Assembly (NCBI GenBank): GCA_016903695.1
Contig: JADQBB010000001.1
Span: 1 to 64,000 of the forward strand
DNA: 64,000 nt
Direction of reading: 5' to 3'
Source of the DNA: Chlorogloea purpurea SAG 13.99
Lineage (GTDB): Bacteria; Cyanobacteriota; Cyanobacteriia; Cyanobacteriales; Microcystaceae
Positions 18,645-28,149 of the stretch are shown one piece after another. The position numbers were made by a program, and so were the translations under genes. The notes beneath the pieces are model-generated. The model was not told where the DNA came from, searched no databases, and saw only the letters and a list, made by a program, of their open reading frames with translations. The stretch's first letter is position 1. The number at the start of each line of letters is the position of its first letter.

Positions 18645-18893
18645 TCAGGTGGGTATCGGTTCACCGGGGCGAAGACTCGCCCATTTACCGTTCTCCCGCA
18701 AGAAACTCAAACAACCGACTACATCCCACTCCATCTCGATAATTTCATCTTTAGTGCGGATGTTGACGTTGATAGAAGGTTCTTGCGGTTCAAAGTCGGG
18801 GTTATGGGTTAAATGAGGTTCTTGATGTTGTCCTTCTACGGCGTGGTAAGTTATACAACGATCGACGAAATAGCAATTGACGCAAATACACAT
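18645..18893 (-). CDS. ycf34: Ycf34 family iron-sulfur protein
   Basis: An 82-residue protein that starts MCICVNCYFVDRCITYHAVE, the cysteine-rich signature of Ycf34, a family shared by cyanobacteria and red-algal plastids. Work in cyanobacteria links Ycf34 to Fe-S binding and photosynthetic electron transport. The four N-terminal Cys (positions 2, 4, 7, 13) are the likely cluster ligands. The length is normal. It is divergent from cca, 89 bp apart. Confidence 0.9.
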   Translation of the reverse strand: MCICVNCYFVDRCITYHAVEGQHQEPHLTHNPDFEPQEPSINVNIRTKDEIIEMEWDVVGCLSFLRENGKWASLRPGEPIPT

Positions 18894-18982
18894 AGTTTTT
18901 ACTATCCCCTTTTTTGTTAATCTAGCTCAGACTCGATGATGATGGAGCGACCGGATAATATATTTTTGTAACTAAATTTTCG

Positions 18983-20203
18983 ATGGACTGGCACGAACCT
19001 TTAATTAGATTATTTTCTGAAGATTTACCGATTAAATTGGCGGAACTTCCCACCGATGCCTGTTTGGTAGGCGGTGCGGTGCGTGATGCCCTCTTAGGGC
19101 GACGGAAAGATTATTTGGATCTGGATTTCGTCGTGCCCCAAAACGCACTGGAAACCGCCAAAGCGATCGCTAATAAGTATAAAGCTGGGTTCGTCATCCT
19201 CGATCGCGACCGCGGTATCGCCAGGGTGGTATTTCCCCAAGGTACTCTCGATTTCGCCCAACAAGAAGGCGATACTCTAGAAACCGATCTCAATCGCCGC
19301 GATTTTCGAGTTAACGCCATCGCTTATCACCCCCTCACCGGTACTTTAATCGACCCTTTAAACGGCTTGACCGACCTAGAAAATAAAACTTTGAGGATGG
19401 TGTCAGAGAAAAATTTACGCGATGACCCGTTAAGATTATTAAGAGCTTATCGACAAGCCGCCCAATTAGGATTCACGATCGACGAAACCACTCGCGCTAC
19501 TATTCATCAATGCGCTGGGTTAATCATAGACGTGGCCGCCGAGAGAGTGCAATCGGAGTTAAATTATTTATTACTCAATCCCCAAGGTACTAACTGGTTA
19601 AAAAGTGCCTGGTTTGATGGCGTTCTTTCCCCTTGGTTAACGAGTGTTAATAGTTGCCGCTTATCTAAAGTTTGTCAGGTAGAACATAACGCCAAAATAT
19701 TAGAAGCTGGGCAATTTATCTTTAGCAACGAACAATTACACCTCACTAAATTAGCTATTTTAGTGGGCACAGATGTAGTTTCGGCCCAAAAACAACTACT
19801 GGATTTAAAATATTCAAAACTAGAGATAAAAACCATCATAACCGTGGTGCGGAATTTTCATTCACTGGGTCAAAAACAAAAGCTAAACCAAAAATTAACT
19901 ATGAGAGATCAGTATTTTCTATTTTTGGAAGTGGGGAAAGTTTTCCCGGTGTTGGCTTTATTCGCTTTGATAGGAGAGATCGATCGCTATACCGTCCTAG
20001 ATTTATGGAAATGCTATTTAGATCCTCACAATAATATTGCCCACCCTCAACCTTTGTTAACAGGAACCGACCTGATCAAAAAATTAAATCTTTCCCCGGG
20101 CCCTCTAATCGGAAAATTACTGACAGAAGTACAAATCGCTCATCTAGAGGGCAAGGTGGATGATGTGGAAAGCGCGATCGATTACGCCAAAGGCTTAATC
20201 TAG
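18983..20203 (+). CDS. cca: CCA tRNA nucleotidyltransferase / poly(A) polymerase family
   Basis: Class II nucleotidyltransferase that adds or repairs the 3' CCA of tRNAs. LVGGAVRDALLGRRKDYLDLDFVV (residues 28-51) gives the GGxVRD motif and the two metal Asp residues. LNRRDFRVNAIAY and RDDPLRLLRAYRQAAQLGF are the next two conserved motifs, and ER motif C is in AAERVQSEL. The C-terminal part is shorter than in enzymes with an HD domain. In some bacteria CC- and A-adding activities are split, so exact specificity is open. The tRNA in this window has no encoded CCA. Confidence 0.87.
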   Translation: MDWHEPLIRLFSEDLPIKLAELPTDACLVGGAVRDALLGRRKDYLDLDFVVPQNALETAKAIANKYKAGFVILDRDRGIARVVFPQGTLDFAQQEGDTLETDLNRRDFRVNAIAYHPLTGTLIDPLNGLTDLENKTLRMVSEKNLRDDPLRLLRAYRQAAQLGFTIDETTRATIHQCAGLIIDVAAERVQSELNYLLLNPQGTNWLKSAWFDGVLSPWLTSVNSCRLSKVCQVEHNAKILEAGQFIFSNEQLHLTKLAILVGTDVVSAQKQLLDLKYSKLEIKTIITVVRNFHSLGQKQKLNQKLTMRDQYFLFLEVGKVFPVLALFALIGEIDRYTVLDLWKCYLDPHNNIAHPQPLLTGTDLIKKLNLSPGPLIGKLLTEVQIAHLEGKVDDVESAIDYAKGLI

Positions 20204-20206
20204 CCC

Positions 20207-21271
20207 TTAAAAAATCCCCGCCAGTTGTCGCTCGTTCTGGCGAATCCACTCGTAAAGATCGCTTATCAAGGTTTTCCCATCCCGTTGCGGTTGCCAGCCG
20301 CTGGGTTCCATAACTTTACGGGAATCGGTGATAAATATGGGCATATCCCCGGTACGATTATCGGCAACCCCTTCTATAGGTATTACATTCCCCGTTATTT
20401 CTTGACAGAGTTTGGTAGTCTCGTACAGGGATAGGGAAAAATCAACGCCTCCCCCCACGTTGAAGGTTTTACCTTGGAATTTGTCCAAGTGGGTTATCTG
20501 AATGTCGATCAAATCTAGAAGGTCAGCAACGTGGAGAAAATCCCGCACCTGCTTCCCACTGCCGCCATAGCCGATATACTTCAAAGATTTCTTGAAGTAA
20601 TGATTGGCTACCCAGAGGGCGAATACTCCTTGGTCTACTTTGCCCATCTGCCAGGGGCCCGTTAGCACTCCACAACGATCGATCACTGTTTTCAAACCGT
20701 AAGCTTCGGCGTATTCTGCGATGATCAATTCCGAGGCTAATTTAGTTGTACCGTAGAGCGATCGGGCCCTGTCAAGGGGAAAATCTTCCGAGATGCCGAA
20801 ACCCGACACACCTGGCAGGGATTGTTCGTCGGATAGCTGAAAGCGGGTCGGGGTTTCCGTATAATTGAGGGCGTTAAGATAACTGATGGGGTAAACCCTG
20901 CTAGTGGAAAGGAACAAAAAATGGGCCCCCGTCTGTCGCGCTAATTCCAAGCAATTGATCGTCCCCACCAGATTAGTTTCCAAAACGTAGCCCGGTGAGG
21001 TATATCCGGCTAACACCGAAGGTTCGGCGGAACATTCGAGGATTAAATCCACGTTCAGTAAGGAGGGGTCAAGATCTGATTTATTCCTCACGTCTCCGTG
21101 GACGAATTCTATCCCGGCATCCCCCAGGCGGGGAATATTCAATTCTGAACCGCGGCGCTTTAAATTATCGAGGGCGATAATTTTCCAGTCAGGATAGCGG
21201 TTTTTTAAACCCAATCCCAAAGAGCTGCCCACGAATCCGGCCCCGCCGGTGATTAAAACTTTTCTGCTCAT
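20207..21271 (-). CDS. NAD-dependent sugar epimerase/dehydratase
   Basis: Extended SDR of 354 residues. GGAGFVGSSLG at residues 9-19 binds NAD, STSRVYP carries the catalytic Ser/Thr region and YGTTKLASE carries Tyr-x-x-x-Lys. The overall pattern recalls CDP-paratose 2-epimerase relatives; residues such as GYGGSGKQVRDFLHVADL match those enzymes. It would act on a nucleotide sugar in the cytoplasm. It is the last gene of a leftward surface-sugar cassette, 20 bp after the methyltransferase. The sugar made is unknown. Confidence 0.83.
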   Translation of the reverse strand: MSRKVLITGGAGFVGSSLGLGLKNRYPDWKIIALDNLKRRGSELNIPRLGDAGIEFVHGDVRNKSDLDPSLLNVDLILECSAEPSVLAGYTSPGYVLETNLVGTINCLELARQTGAHFLFLSTSRVYPISYLNALNYTETPTRFQLSDEQSLPGVSGFGISEDFPLDRARSLYGTTKLASELIIAEYAEAYGLKTVIDRCGVLTGPWQMGKVDQGVFALWVANHYFKKSLKYIGYGGSGKQVRDFLHVADLLDLIDIQITHLDKFQGKTFNVGGGVDFSLSLYETTKLCQEITGNVIPIEGVADNRTGDMPIFITDSRKVMEPSGWQPQRDGKTLISDLYEWIRQNERQLAGIF

Positions 21272-21291
21272 GGTTTTTTAGATAAATTAAT

Positions 21292-21978
21292 TTATGGTTT
21301 AGTCGCCCGCACGAATAGTTGTCCGCCCAATAAACCCCAAGCGATCGGTAGTTTGAGATAAATTTTCAGGAGTGCGGGTGAGGATGGTCTACCTTTGGTG
21401 GAAAAAGGTAGAAAACGAGGTATCAGTACATCGATCTTGAAGCCTACGGTTTTTAGTATTTCCTCTAAAGATAAATGAGTGATCGCCAGTTTATGATCGA
21501 TAAAATCGAAATATTCTTTATAAGAGTATTTGAAATTCGGCTGAATAACTAGTAACGAACCGTGTGGCTTAAGAATGTGAAAACAAAAATCGAGAACTTG
21601 GATTAGCTCTTCAGAATTGTTTAAATGCTCGAAGAAATTAGAAATGAATATTTTATTAAATTTTCCCCTCAGCTCTTCTTTATTTTGAACTTCAAAAATA
21701 TTGATATTGAGAACTTTAATATCTGGATTGGCGTAAATTTTCGCATCTGGATTCAGATCTATCAAGTATTTATTTTTAGCTTTAATCTGATTTATGAATT
21801 CGCAATAACCACCCCCAATGTCTACGATTGAATCATTTTCATTAACATGATTTTGTAAAAAATCTTCCACCAAAACTTTCCACAGGGATAGCTTCGCTCT
21901 CCTCTCACCGGGATTGAATCGGTTTGAATAAAGCTTCTGCAAATATTCCATCTGTACGGTGGATAATTGTTCTGACAT
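21292..21978 (-). CDS. Class I SAM-dependent methyltransferase
   Basis: A 228-residue Rossmann-type methyltransferase. The AdoMet loop is IVDIGGGYCEFINQI (about residues 45-59), with DLNPDA at the end of strand beta-2 and FISNFFEHLN as motif IV. The C-terminal LVIQPNFKYSYKEYFDFIDHK stretch is seen in methyltransferases of polysaccharide clusters. Placed 15 bp after the GtrA-GT2 gene, it probably modifies a sugar or lipid-linked intermediate of the same pathway (inference). Confidence 0.82.
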   Translation of the reverse strand: MSEQLSTVQMEYLQKLYSNRFNPGERRAKLSLWKVLVEDFLQNHVNENDSIVDIGGGYCEFINQIKAKNKYLIDLNPDAKIYANPDIKVLNINIFEVQNKEELRGKFNKIFISNFFEHLNNSEELIQVLDFCFHILKPHGSLLVIQPNFKYSYKEYFDFIDHKLAITHLSLEEILKTVGFKIDVLIPRFLPFSTKGRPSSPALLKIYLKLPIAWGLLGGQLFVRATKP

Positions 21979-21993
21979 AATTAGAACCTAATT

Positions 21994-23268
21994 TTATTTA
22001 ACGGTGAGCATTTGCTTTTTTTTGCGGGTATAATCTCCACGAGAAAGATGTTTTTCCAACCAGATAGACAGAACGATGAAAAGATAACGACTGCCCATTT
22101 CTTTAAGTTTCAGCTTGGATACACCCGTGGTGCGATTGCGCCAAGTAATCGGGATAGTCGTATAAGAATAACCCCGTACTATAGCCTTTAACGGCATCTC
22201 GACGGTGAGATTGAAATGATGGGATAGTAAGGGCGAAATCCCCTCGATTACTTCCCGGCGATACATTTTAAAAGCATTCGTCGTATCGTTGAACTTTAAC
22301 CCGAAAATAATCTGAATGAATAAATTAGCGAGTCGATTCACTATTAATTTATGTGGGGGATAATCGATAACCCTTCCACCCTTGATGAACCGAGATCCGA
22401 AGACACAATCGTAACCTTGAGCCAATTTATAATAGTAATCAATGATATTATCAGGCGAATCGGAGTTATCCGCCATCACCACCGCTACCGCATCGCCCTT
22501 GAAGTTTTCTAGCCCGCAACGAACTGCGAAACCGAAGCCGTTAGGATAGTAATTATTTATATAGTTAACGCGGGGATTGTTCGCGTGTAATTCCTGTAGA
22601 ACCTCTTCGGTGCGATCTTTACTATTATCATTAACCGCTAATATTTCGTAATCGATTCCTTCGGCCGCCAGTCGATCGATGATAATACCTATGGTAGCCG
22701 CGATACAATCTTCCTCATTATAAGCGGGAATAACGATCGACAGGGTTTGCAAGGCGCGCGGATGTTCGCCCTGGGGGGGGCGAGGAGGTGAATTTTCCAC
22801 CCCTGATGGAGCCAATCCCTCCGGGGAATACATTTGGGTCATCTCCGGTTTATTCTTGGGTTTAAAGATTAAACTATCGCTGGCCACGTAATTGATGCTC
22901 GCACCGGCCAGAACCCCGACGAGGGTATTCACTCCAGGACTGATTTTCCACGAATCCAACAGCGGGAAGATGATCAGGATTCTCAACAGCACGGCTAAAC
23001 CCGCCGCCAGATGATAGAGGGGCAGTTGCACCAGCAGAACGTCTTTTATCTTCCAATCGCCGCCCGTCCATACCCAGAGGCGATAGATGAAAAAACTGGC
23101 CACTAGGGAAATTTCGATGGAGATAATATTAGCAACGTTTCTTAATAGGGGGGTATTAAATCCCCAGCCATCGATAAACCAGTGGATTAAAATTAAATTG
23201 AGCAAAAAAGCTAACCCACCGGCGATCAAGAAGCGAAAAATTTTGTTTCTATAAAATTTGCTGAGCAT
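21994..23268 (-). CDS. GtrA flippase-like domain fused to a family 2 glycosyltransferase
   Basis: A 424-residue fusion. Residues 1-135 are a four-helix GtrA-like domain (FLIAGGLAFLLNLILIHWF, then NYVASDSLIFK). Residues 175-415 are a GT2 domain of the dolichyl-phosphate sugar synthase type, with SIVIPAYNEEDCI, DNSKDRT and a DNSD divalent-metal site. A 35-residue Pro/Gly-rich linker encoded by a stretch with an eight-G tract (22773-22780) joins them. Known systems put a sugar on a lipid carrier (GT2) and flip it (GtrA). The GtrA-first order is less usual than GT2-first. It sits inside the epimerase cassette. Confidence 0.88.
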   Translation of the reverse strand: MLSKFYRNKIFRFLIAGGLAFLLNLILIHWFIDGWGFNTPLLRNVANIISIEISLVASFFIYRLWVWTGGDWKIKDVLLVQLPLYHLAAGLAVLLRILIIFPLLDSWKISPGVNTLVGVLAGASINYVASDSLIFKPKNKPEMTQMYSPEGLAPSGVENSPPRPPQGEHPRALQTLSIVIPAYNEEDCIAATIGIIIDRLAAEGIDYEILAVNDNSKDRTEEVLQELHANNPRVNYINNYYPNGFGFAVRCGLENFKGDAVAVVMADNSDSPDNIIDYYYKLAQGYDCVFGSRFIKGGRVIDYPPHKLIVNRLANLFIQIIFGLKFNDTTNAFKMYRREVIEGISPLLSHHFNLTVEMPLKAIVRGYSYTTIPITWRNRTTGVSKLKLKEMGSRYLFIVLSIWLEKHLSRGDYTRKKKQMLTVK

Positions 23269-23316
23269 GGATGATATTAAATAGAGAGGATTGGCGGTAA
23301 TTTCCCGTGGGATAAT

Positions 23317-24384
23317 TTATATCCATCTACTGGTATTTTGCCCGAAAATTTCTTTGAGTATATCCGTTACCGTATAAGTTAATTGCCAATCGGGATAATG
23401 GGCTTTAAATTTATTCACATCGGAGATCCACCAGATGTGATCGCCGATACGATTGGTTTCCATATATTGCCAATCCAGTTTTTTTCCGGTTATGACCTCA
23501 CATTCAGTAATCGCCTCTAACATCGAACAATTGCTGAAACGACTCCCCCCCATATTGTAAACTTCGGCCGTGCGGGGAGTTTGGTAGAAATGATAGAAAG
23601 CATTGACAAGATCGTAACTGTGAATATTGTCCCGTACCTGCTTCCCTTTATACCCGTGAATATTATAGGGTTGGCCGGTCATGGTGCATTTCATCAAGTA
23701 GGAGAGAAAACCGTGTAATTGTGTTCCCGAATGACTCGGCCCCGTGAGACATCCTCCCCGGAAAGATGCCGTTTTCATCTCGAAATAGCGACCATACTCC
23801 TGTACTAATATATCCGCCGCCACTTTTGACGCTCCGAAGAGAGAATGTTTACAGGCATCTATGCTCATAGATTCATCGATACCGGCAGCATAAAAGGGAT
23901 GGTCGGCGGCGATTTCCCAGCGTGATGAGGTTTCGATTAAAGGCAGGTAATTGGGTCTATCCCCGTAAACTTTATTGGTGGAACAGAAGATAAATACCGC
24001 TTCCGGGCAATGTTGACGGGTGTTCTCTAATAACACCAGCGTCCCGTTAGCGTTAACGGTAAAGTCCATATAAGGGTCTTTTGCCGCCCAATCGTGGGAG
24101 GGCTGAGCTGCGGTATGGATGATCAAGGCAATATCCGTGCCGTACTCTTGAAAAATTTTGGCTACCGCTTCTTCGTCGCGAATATCTACAGAGTGATGAA
24201 TGTATCGTTCACCGTAATCGCTGCATAATCTCTGTAAATTCCACGCGGTGGATGCTTCTTCTCCGAAGAAAACCTGACGCATATTATTATCGATACCCAC
24301 AGCGGTAAAATTTCGCTCGCAAAAAAATTTTACCGACTCGGAACCTATGAGACCCGCAGAACCCGTAATTAAAACGATCGACAT
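23317..24384 (-). CDS. NAD-dependent epimerase, CDP-tyvelose/paratose 2-epimerase-like
   Basis: Extended SDR of 355 residues. The cofactor loop is [10 protein letters not shown] (residues 7-16). [18 protein letters not shown] and HHSVDIRD match CDP-paratose 2-epimerase relatives more closely than UDP-glucose epimerases. [10 protein letters not shown] and FGASKVAAD complete the active site (Ser/Thr, Tyr replaced region, Lys). Products of the family are 3,6-dideoxy sugars of surface glycans. The upstream CDP-glucose enzymes are not in the window, so the actual product cannot be fixed. The next downstream gene (GtrA-GT2) is 48 bp away. Confidence 0.83.
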   Translation of the reverse strand: MSIVLITGSAGLIGSESVKFFCERNFTAVGIDNNMRQVFFGEEASTAWNLQRLCSDYGERYIHHSVDIRDEEAVAKIFQEYGTDIALIIHTAAQPSHDWAAKDPYMDFTVNANGTLVLLENTRQHCPEAVFIFCSTNKVYGDRPNYLPLIETSSRWEIAADHPFYAAGIDESMSIDACKHSLFGASKVAADILVQEYGRYFEMKTASFRGGCLTGPSHSGTQLHGFLSYLMKCTMTGQPYNIHGYKGKQVRDNIHSYDLVNAFYHFYQTPRTAEVYNMGGSRFSNCSMLEAITECEVITGKKLDWQYMETNRIGDHIWWISDVNKFKAHYPDWQLTYTVTDILKEIFGQNTSRWI

Positions 24385-24504
24385 ATTATAGTATTCCTAA
24401 AGTAACTCAATCTGTTATTAATTTATACAACAATTAAGCTGTTTTGAAATAAAAATAATGCCCTGATAATCATCGAAAAACTTCTCCGAGCCAAGCTAAA
24501 AATT

Positions 24505-26964
24505 TTATTGAATCATCGCTTGCGACCAATAAGACCAGTCCCAGTTAGTATTTTGACGAGGCCGAGTTTCTAAAATTATCTTTTTAGCATTGGTTAGGGT
24601 TAAGTCGATCTCGGTTTTTTGGGTTCCTCGATCGGCAGGATTAGTAAAGGGATTCAGCAGTTTTGAAAAGATAATTTCTTCTTTGCCATCGGCGTTAACC
24701 GCCAGTACGCGAAATTCCACTCCGTCTGGCCCTGGCACCACGGGGTTTTTATCATTCTCTTGCCACGCCCCGTCCATAATACCGTAACCGATCGATAAGT
24801 TTTTCGCTCCCGCGGGAACAACTCCCTCGATTCGAGCGGGAGAATGGGCGAAAAGAATTAACTTCCCGGATGTAGCGTTCGGGGATTTTATCCATTTTCC
24901 TCCATTATCGAAGGCATTGTCAGCTCCCAAAAAATTGAAATCTTCAGTATAAGGATCTGACCAACCGAGAACATCGGCAAAGTCTTGACGGGGGAAATCT
25001 AGGCGACTCAGGGATAGGGAATAAGATTTTTCATAGGCGAAAGCATCTTCTTTTCCAGTTACTAAACGCATTTTTTTTATACGTGAGTATTTAAGGACTT
25101 CTTTCCATCTCGGAGATGCTAGAAACAAAAAATCTCCTGTATCTTTTATTAAAGGTGACAATAGTTGCCCCGCCCCCATTATGTCCGGCAGAACTCGGTA
25201 TTTTTCCACAACGTCATCCCTATTCTGCACCTCTATAAAAAGAGGGGGCAGTTTCAAAAGGGAAGCAGTTAATTTTCCCATGGTGGTAGGAGCGATATTA
25301 ACCCTCATCCAAAGCGGATCTGAGTCGCTATTGGGTAATTCTATCCATTCCCCCATCTTCACGGTCTGCTCTTTGATGGGAAGCAACGCATAAGCCCGCG
25401 GGGATGGGGTTCGCTTCAGGACCAAGAATTTATTTCTCCCGTCAGTAATATCGTAGCGGGTCAAGAGTTCAGGCCAAGAGAGACCATCTTCAGAACTGGG
25501 TAAACGTTGATCGATCTCATCCATATTGAATAAAATCGTTTCCGGGGCATGGGAAGAATTGAGATGATCTCGATTTAACCTGGCTAATTTGCCCGTGTAG
25601 GCGGCGAAGCTTTGAATAATAGGACGTGGCTGGTAAGGTAGTCCCTGAGCGAAAATCACGGCTGTTTCATTACTATACAGATCCGCCTTACCAGACATTA
25701 CTGGCATGGGATTACTCGATCGTATATTGTTCAGGGAACCATCATATATATTTCCTATGTTAGTCCTCCTTGTTATTAGCTTGAATAAGCCTTCGATACT
25801 ATCACCTATTCTAGTAAAATTTTGTATATAGTATTGTCCGTAGGAGCGCCCTGTAGCATCATAATAACCGAATATAGTATAAGCACTAATAAGAATTAAA
25901 ATCCAAGACAAAAGGATGAAAGGAATATAAATTCTCAGTTTTTTAATAGTGATACCCGATTTAACTATGTCGGGCCACAGTAAAGCTGTGAATAAACAAG
26001 CTACAGGTACGGTAACGTGAGGGGAAAGTGTTGCGTGATAGGCATCATGACGGATGAAAGAGGCTTTAAAAACTACAAACGAGAACACTATTAAGCCTAA
26101 CACTGGCAACAGATGGAATCGACTTCGAGACTTCCAGACAGTGGCTAAAATTAACAGCGAAAATGTTCCCATGCTGAAGAGATAGGCGTAAATATGGGCT
26201 GGCGGCCCAGGTGTGCCCATCGTCGCCCCGAAACCTTTGACAATTTCTGACCCGTTGACCAGATAGCCAGGTATGTTAAGGGGATTTTGACCGGCGAGAA
26301 TCCAGAATACTAAAGTGAAAATTAAATAGAGACCGAGAACAAGCGGCGGGCGGCGTTGACGAAAAACTTCATCCACGCCTATCAGCACCATGAAAACAAC
26401 CGACAAGCTAAGATAGGTTTGCTTGATCAGGCCCACCAAGGCTGATAATACTATGATCAATACTAAAACCGGGGAAATTTTACCTTCGTTGACGTGAAAA
26501 TAAATTAATAAAGGTAATGTGAGAATCATGAAATAAAAAGCGTTGGCCTCCATGCCTGAATTCAGAAAAAAGGCAGAAAAAGGCAGGAAGAAAATGACAG
26601 AAAATTTATCCTTACTCCAACAGTGTAAAATTAATTTCCATAGGCCAACAGCAAAACTCATCCCTATCAATAGCCTGCCTCCTAAAAGATAGGCATAGGT
26701 ATCGGGAAAAGCTTTACTTGTCTGTAGGATGCCATAAGGGCCGTAAGTATAGATAAAATCTCTGCCGAATTGAATATCGGTTCTAAAAATTTCATGCAAA
26801 ACAACTTGAAAGGATTCGTCTAGAATATAACCGAATTCATTGGGAGACCAAACCCCCGACATCAGCATCGCATACGCTACCAGTACAATTCCTAATATAT
26901 CCGCCCAATTTAAATCTTTTAGTTGATTGAAATTATCAATATTTGAAGTTTTTTTAGGTAACAT
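24505..26964 (-). CDS. Large polytopic membrane protein, putative acceptor glycosyltransferase
   Basis: An 819-residue protein that I cannot place in a named family. The first half (about residues 20-385) has some ten to twelve hydrophobic helices. An acidic DESFQVVLHE segment follows the first helix, where GT-C glycosyltransferases carry their catalytic Asp/Glu. The second half is soluble and ends in a beta-rich domain (about 700-819) with VEFRVLAVNADGKEEIIFSK and IDLTLTNAKKIILETR, a pattern like NPCBM carbohydrate-binding domains. In Gtr-type systems such a protein transfers the flipped sugar. It overlaps the preceding permease gene by 11 bp. Confidence 0.7.
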   Translation of the reverse strand: MLPKKTSNIDNFNQLKDLNWADILGIVLVAYAMLMSGVWSPNEFGYILDESFQVVLHEIFRTDIQFGRDFIYTYGPYGILQTSKAFPDTYAYLLGGRLLIGMSFAVGLWKLILHCWSKDKFSVIFFLPFSAFFLNSGMEANAFYFMILTLPLLIYFHVNEGKISPVLVLIIVLSALVGLIKQTYLSLSVVFMVLIGVDEVFRQRRPPLVLGLYLIFTLVFWILAGQNPLNIPGYLVNGSEIVKGFGATMGTPGPPAHIYAYLFSMGTFSLLILATVWKSRSRFHLLPVLGLIVFSFVVFKASFIRHDAYHATLSPHVTVPVACLFTALLWPDIVKSGITIKKLRIYIPFILLSWILILISAYTIFGYYDATGRSYGQYYIQNFTRIGDSIEGLFKLITRRTNIGNIYDGSLNNIRSSNPMPVMSGKADLYSNETAVIFAQGLPYQPRPIIQSFAAYTGKLARLNRDHLNSSHAPETILFNMDEIDQRLPSSEDGLSWPELLTRYDITDGRNKFLVLKRTPSPRAYALLPIKEQTVKMGEWIELPNSDSDPLWMRVNIAPTTMGKLTASLLKLPPLFIEVQNRDDVVEKYRVLPDIMGAGQLLSPLIKDTGDFLFLASPRWKEVLKYSRIKKMRLVTGKEDAFAYEKSYSLSLSRLDFPRQDFADVLGWSDPYTEDFNFLGADNAFDNGGKWIKSPNATSGKLILFAHSPARIEGVVPAGAKNLSIGYGIMDGAWQENDKNPVVPGPDGVEFRVLAVNADGKEEIIFSKLLNPFTNPADRGTQKTEIDLTLTNAKKIILETRPRQNTNWDWSYWSQAMIQ

Positions 26965-28144
26965 TACTTGATTTGGTTAAACTAATTTTATTCGTTTGTC
27001 CTTCGTTATTTAAAGATCGTTCCAGTTGACGACTTGTTAAAGACATGAAATAACAGAAAATTCCATAAATTAAAGCGACAAATAAATAAACTTCTTGATA
27101 ACGTCCGATGTATCGAGGATTGGCCAGGATAGATTGAGCCATACCTAATAAATCCACCAGCCCCACGATCGCCAGTAAAGAAGTATCCTTGAATAAACTG
27201 ATAAACTGCCCCACCAAACTCGGTATCACCGCCTTTAAAGCTTGGGGTAAAACGATCAATATTGTAATTAATACAGGATTCAAACCCAAAGCTTTACCCG
27301 CTTCTTTCTGTCCGATCGATACCGATTGTAAACCACCCCGCACATTCTCGGCTAGATAAGCAGAGGCGAAAATCGTGAAACCTGCGATCGCACGAATCAC
27401 TCGATCGGGCCGCACATCGATCGGTAAAATCAAAGGTAACATTACCTGTGCCATAAAGAGAATCCCGATTAAAGGCAAGCCCCGCACCACCTCGATATAG
27501 GCGATACACAACCAGCGAATCACCGGCAAATCTGTTTGTCTTCCCAGGGCTAATAACACACCAAAGGGGAAACAAAGGACGATACTGATCACCGCGGTCA
27601 CTAAAGTCAGAACTAAGCCGCTTAAATCATCGATGGGGATAACCTTTAAACCCACACCTCCTAGTAACAGCCAATAAACGGGTAAAAAACTTGCAGACCA
27701 AAGTAAACCCAACCAAGGGCCAAAACCTCGTAACCGCCGCCCTGAAAGACCCGTTAACAGGAGTAAACCCAATAACCCCAATAATCCTGCGGTGATATTG
27801 ACTCCCGTCACCGGAGTCAACACCAAGCATAACAAACCCAAAAAAGAGAAACTCACCAGTAGGGGCGGATTTAATAGCCGCCCTCCCCCCAGACAACCCC
27901 AGGATAAGCCGCCCAAAAAAGCGATGATGGCGGCGATAAGCCAAAGCCGCCACTGGGAATCTACCGGGTATCTACCCGCGAAAAATAGGGGTAGATTATC
28001 CCCTATCACTCCCCATCGTGCCTCCGTAAAAGCCCAGAAAAGGAAGCCGGAAGCGAACCAATAGAGAAAGGAAACACTCAGTAAAGTTAAGACAACGTTG
28101 TACCAAGTGTTAAACAGATTATTTTTCACCCAGGCGATGATCAT
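26954..28144 (-). CDS. Amino-acid ABC transporter permease (HisM/GlnP family)
   Basis: A 396-residue membrane protein. The N-terminal ~190 residues hold extra TM helices, and the C-terminal ~200 carry the permease domain with the EAA loop EAGKALGLNPVLITILIVLPQALKAVIP. The long form with extra helices resembles the NatG/NatH-type subunits of the cyanobacterial neutral/acidic amino-acid transporters. The start at 28144 is 5 bp after the upstream stop; a longer frame to 28255 would lie within that gene. Its binding protein, partner permease and ATPase are not in the window. Confidence 0.83.
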   Translation of the reverse strand: MIIAWVKNNLFNTWYNVVLTLLSVSFLYWFASGFLFWAFTEARWGVIGDNLPLFFAGRYPVDSQWRLWLIAAIIAFLGGLSWGCLGGGRLLNPPLLVSFSFLGLLCLVLTPVTGVNITAGLLGLLGLLLLTGLSGRRLRGFGPWLGLLWSASFLPVYWLLLGGVGLKVIPIDDLSGLVLTLVTAVISIVLCFPFGVLLALGRQTDLPVIRWLCIAYIEVVRGLPLIGILFMAQVMLPLILPIDVRPDRVIRAIAGFTIFASAYLAENVRGGLQSVSIGQKEAGKALGLNPVLITILIVLPQALKAVIPSLVGQFISLFKDTSLLAIVGLVDLLGMAQSILANPRYIGRYQEVYLFVALIYGIFCYFMSLTSRQLERSLNNEGQTNKISLTKSSNVT

Positions 28145-28149
28145 TTTTC

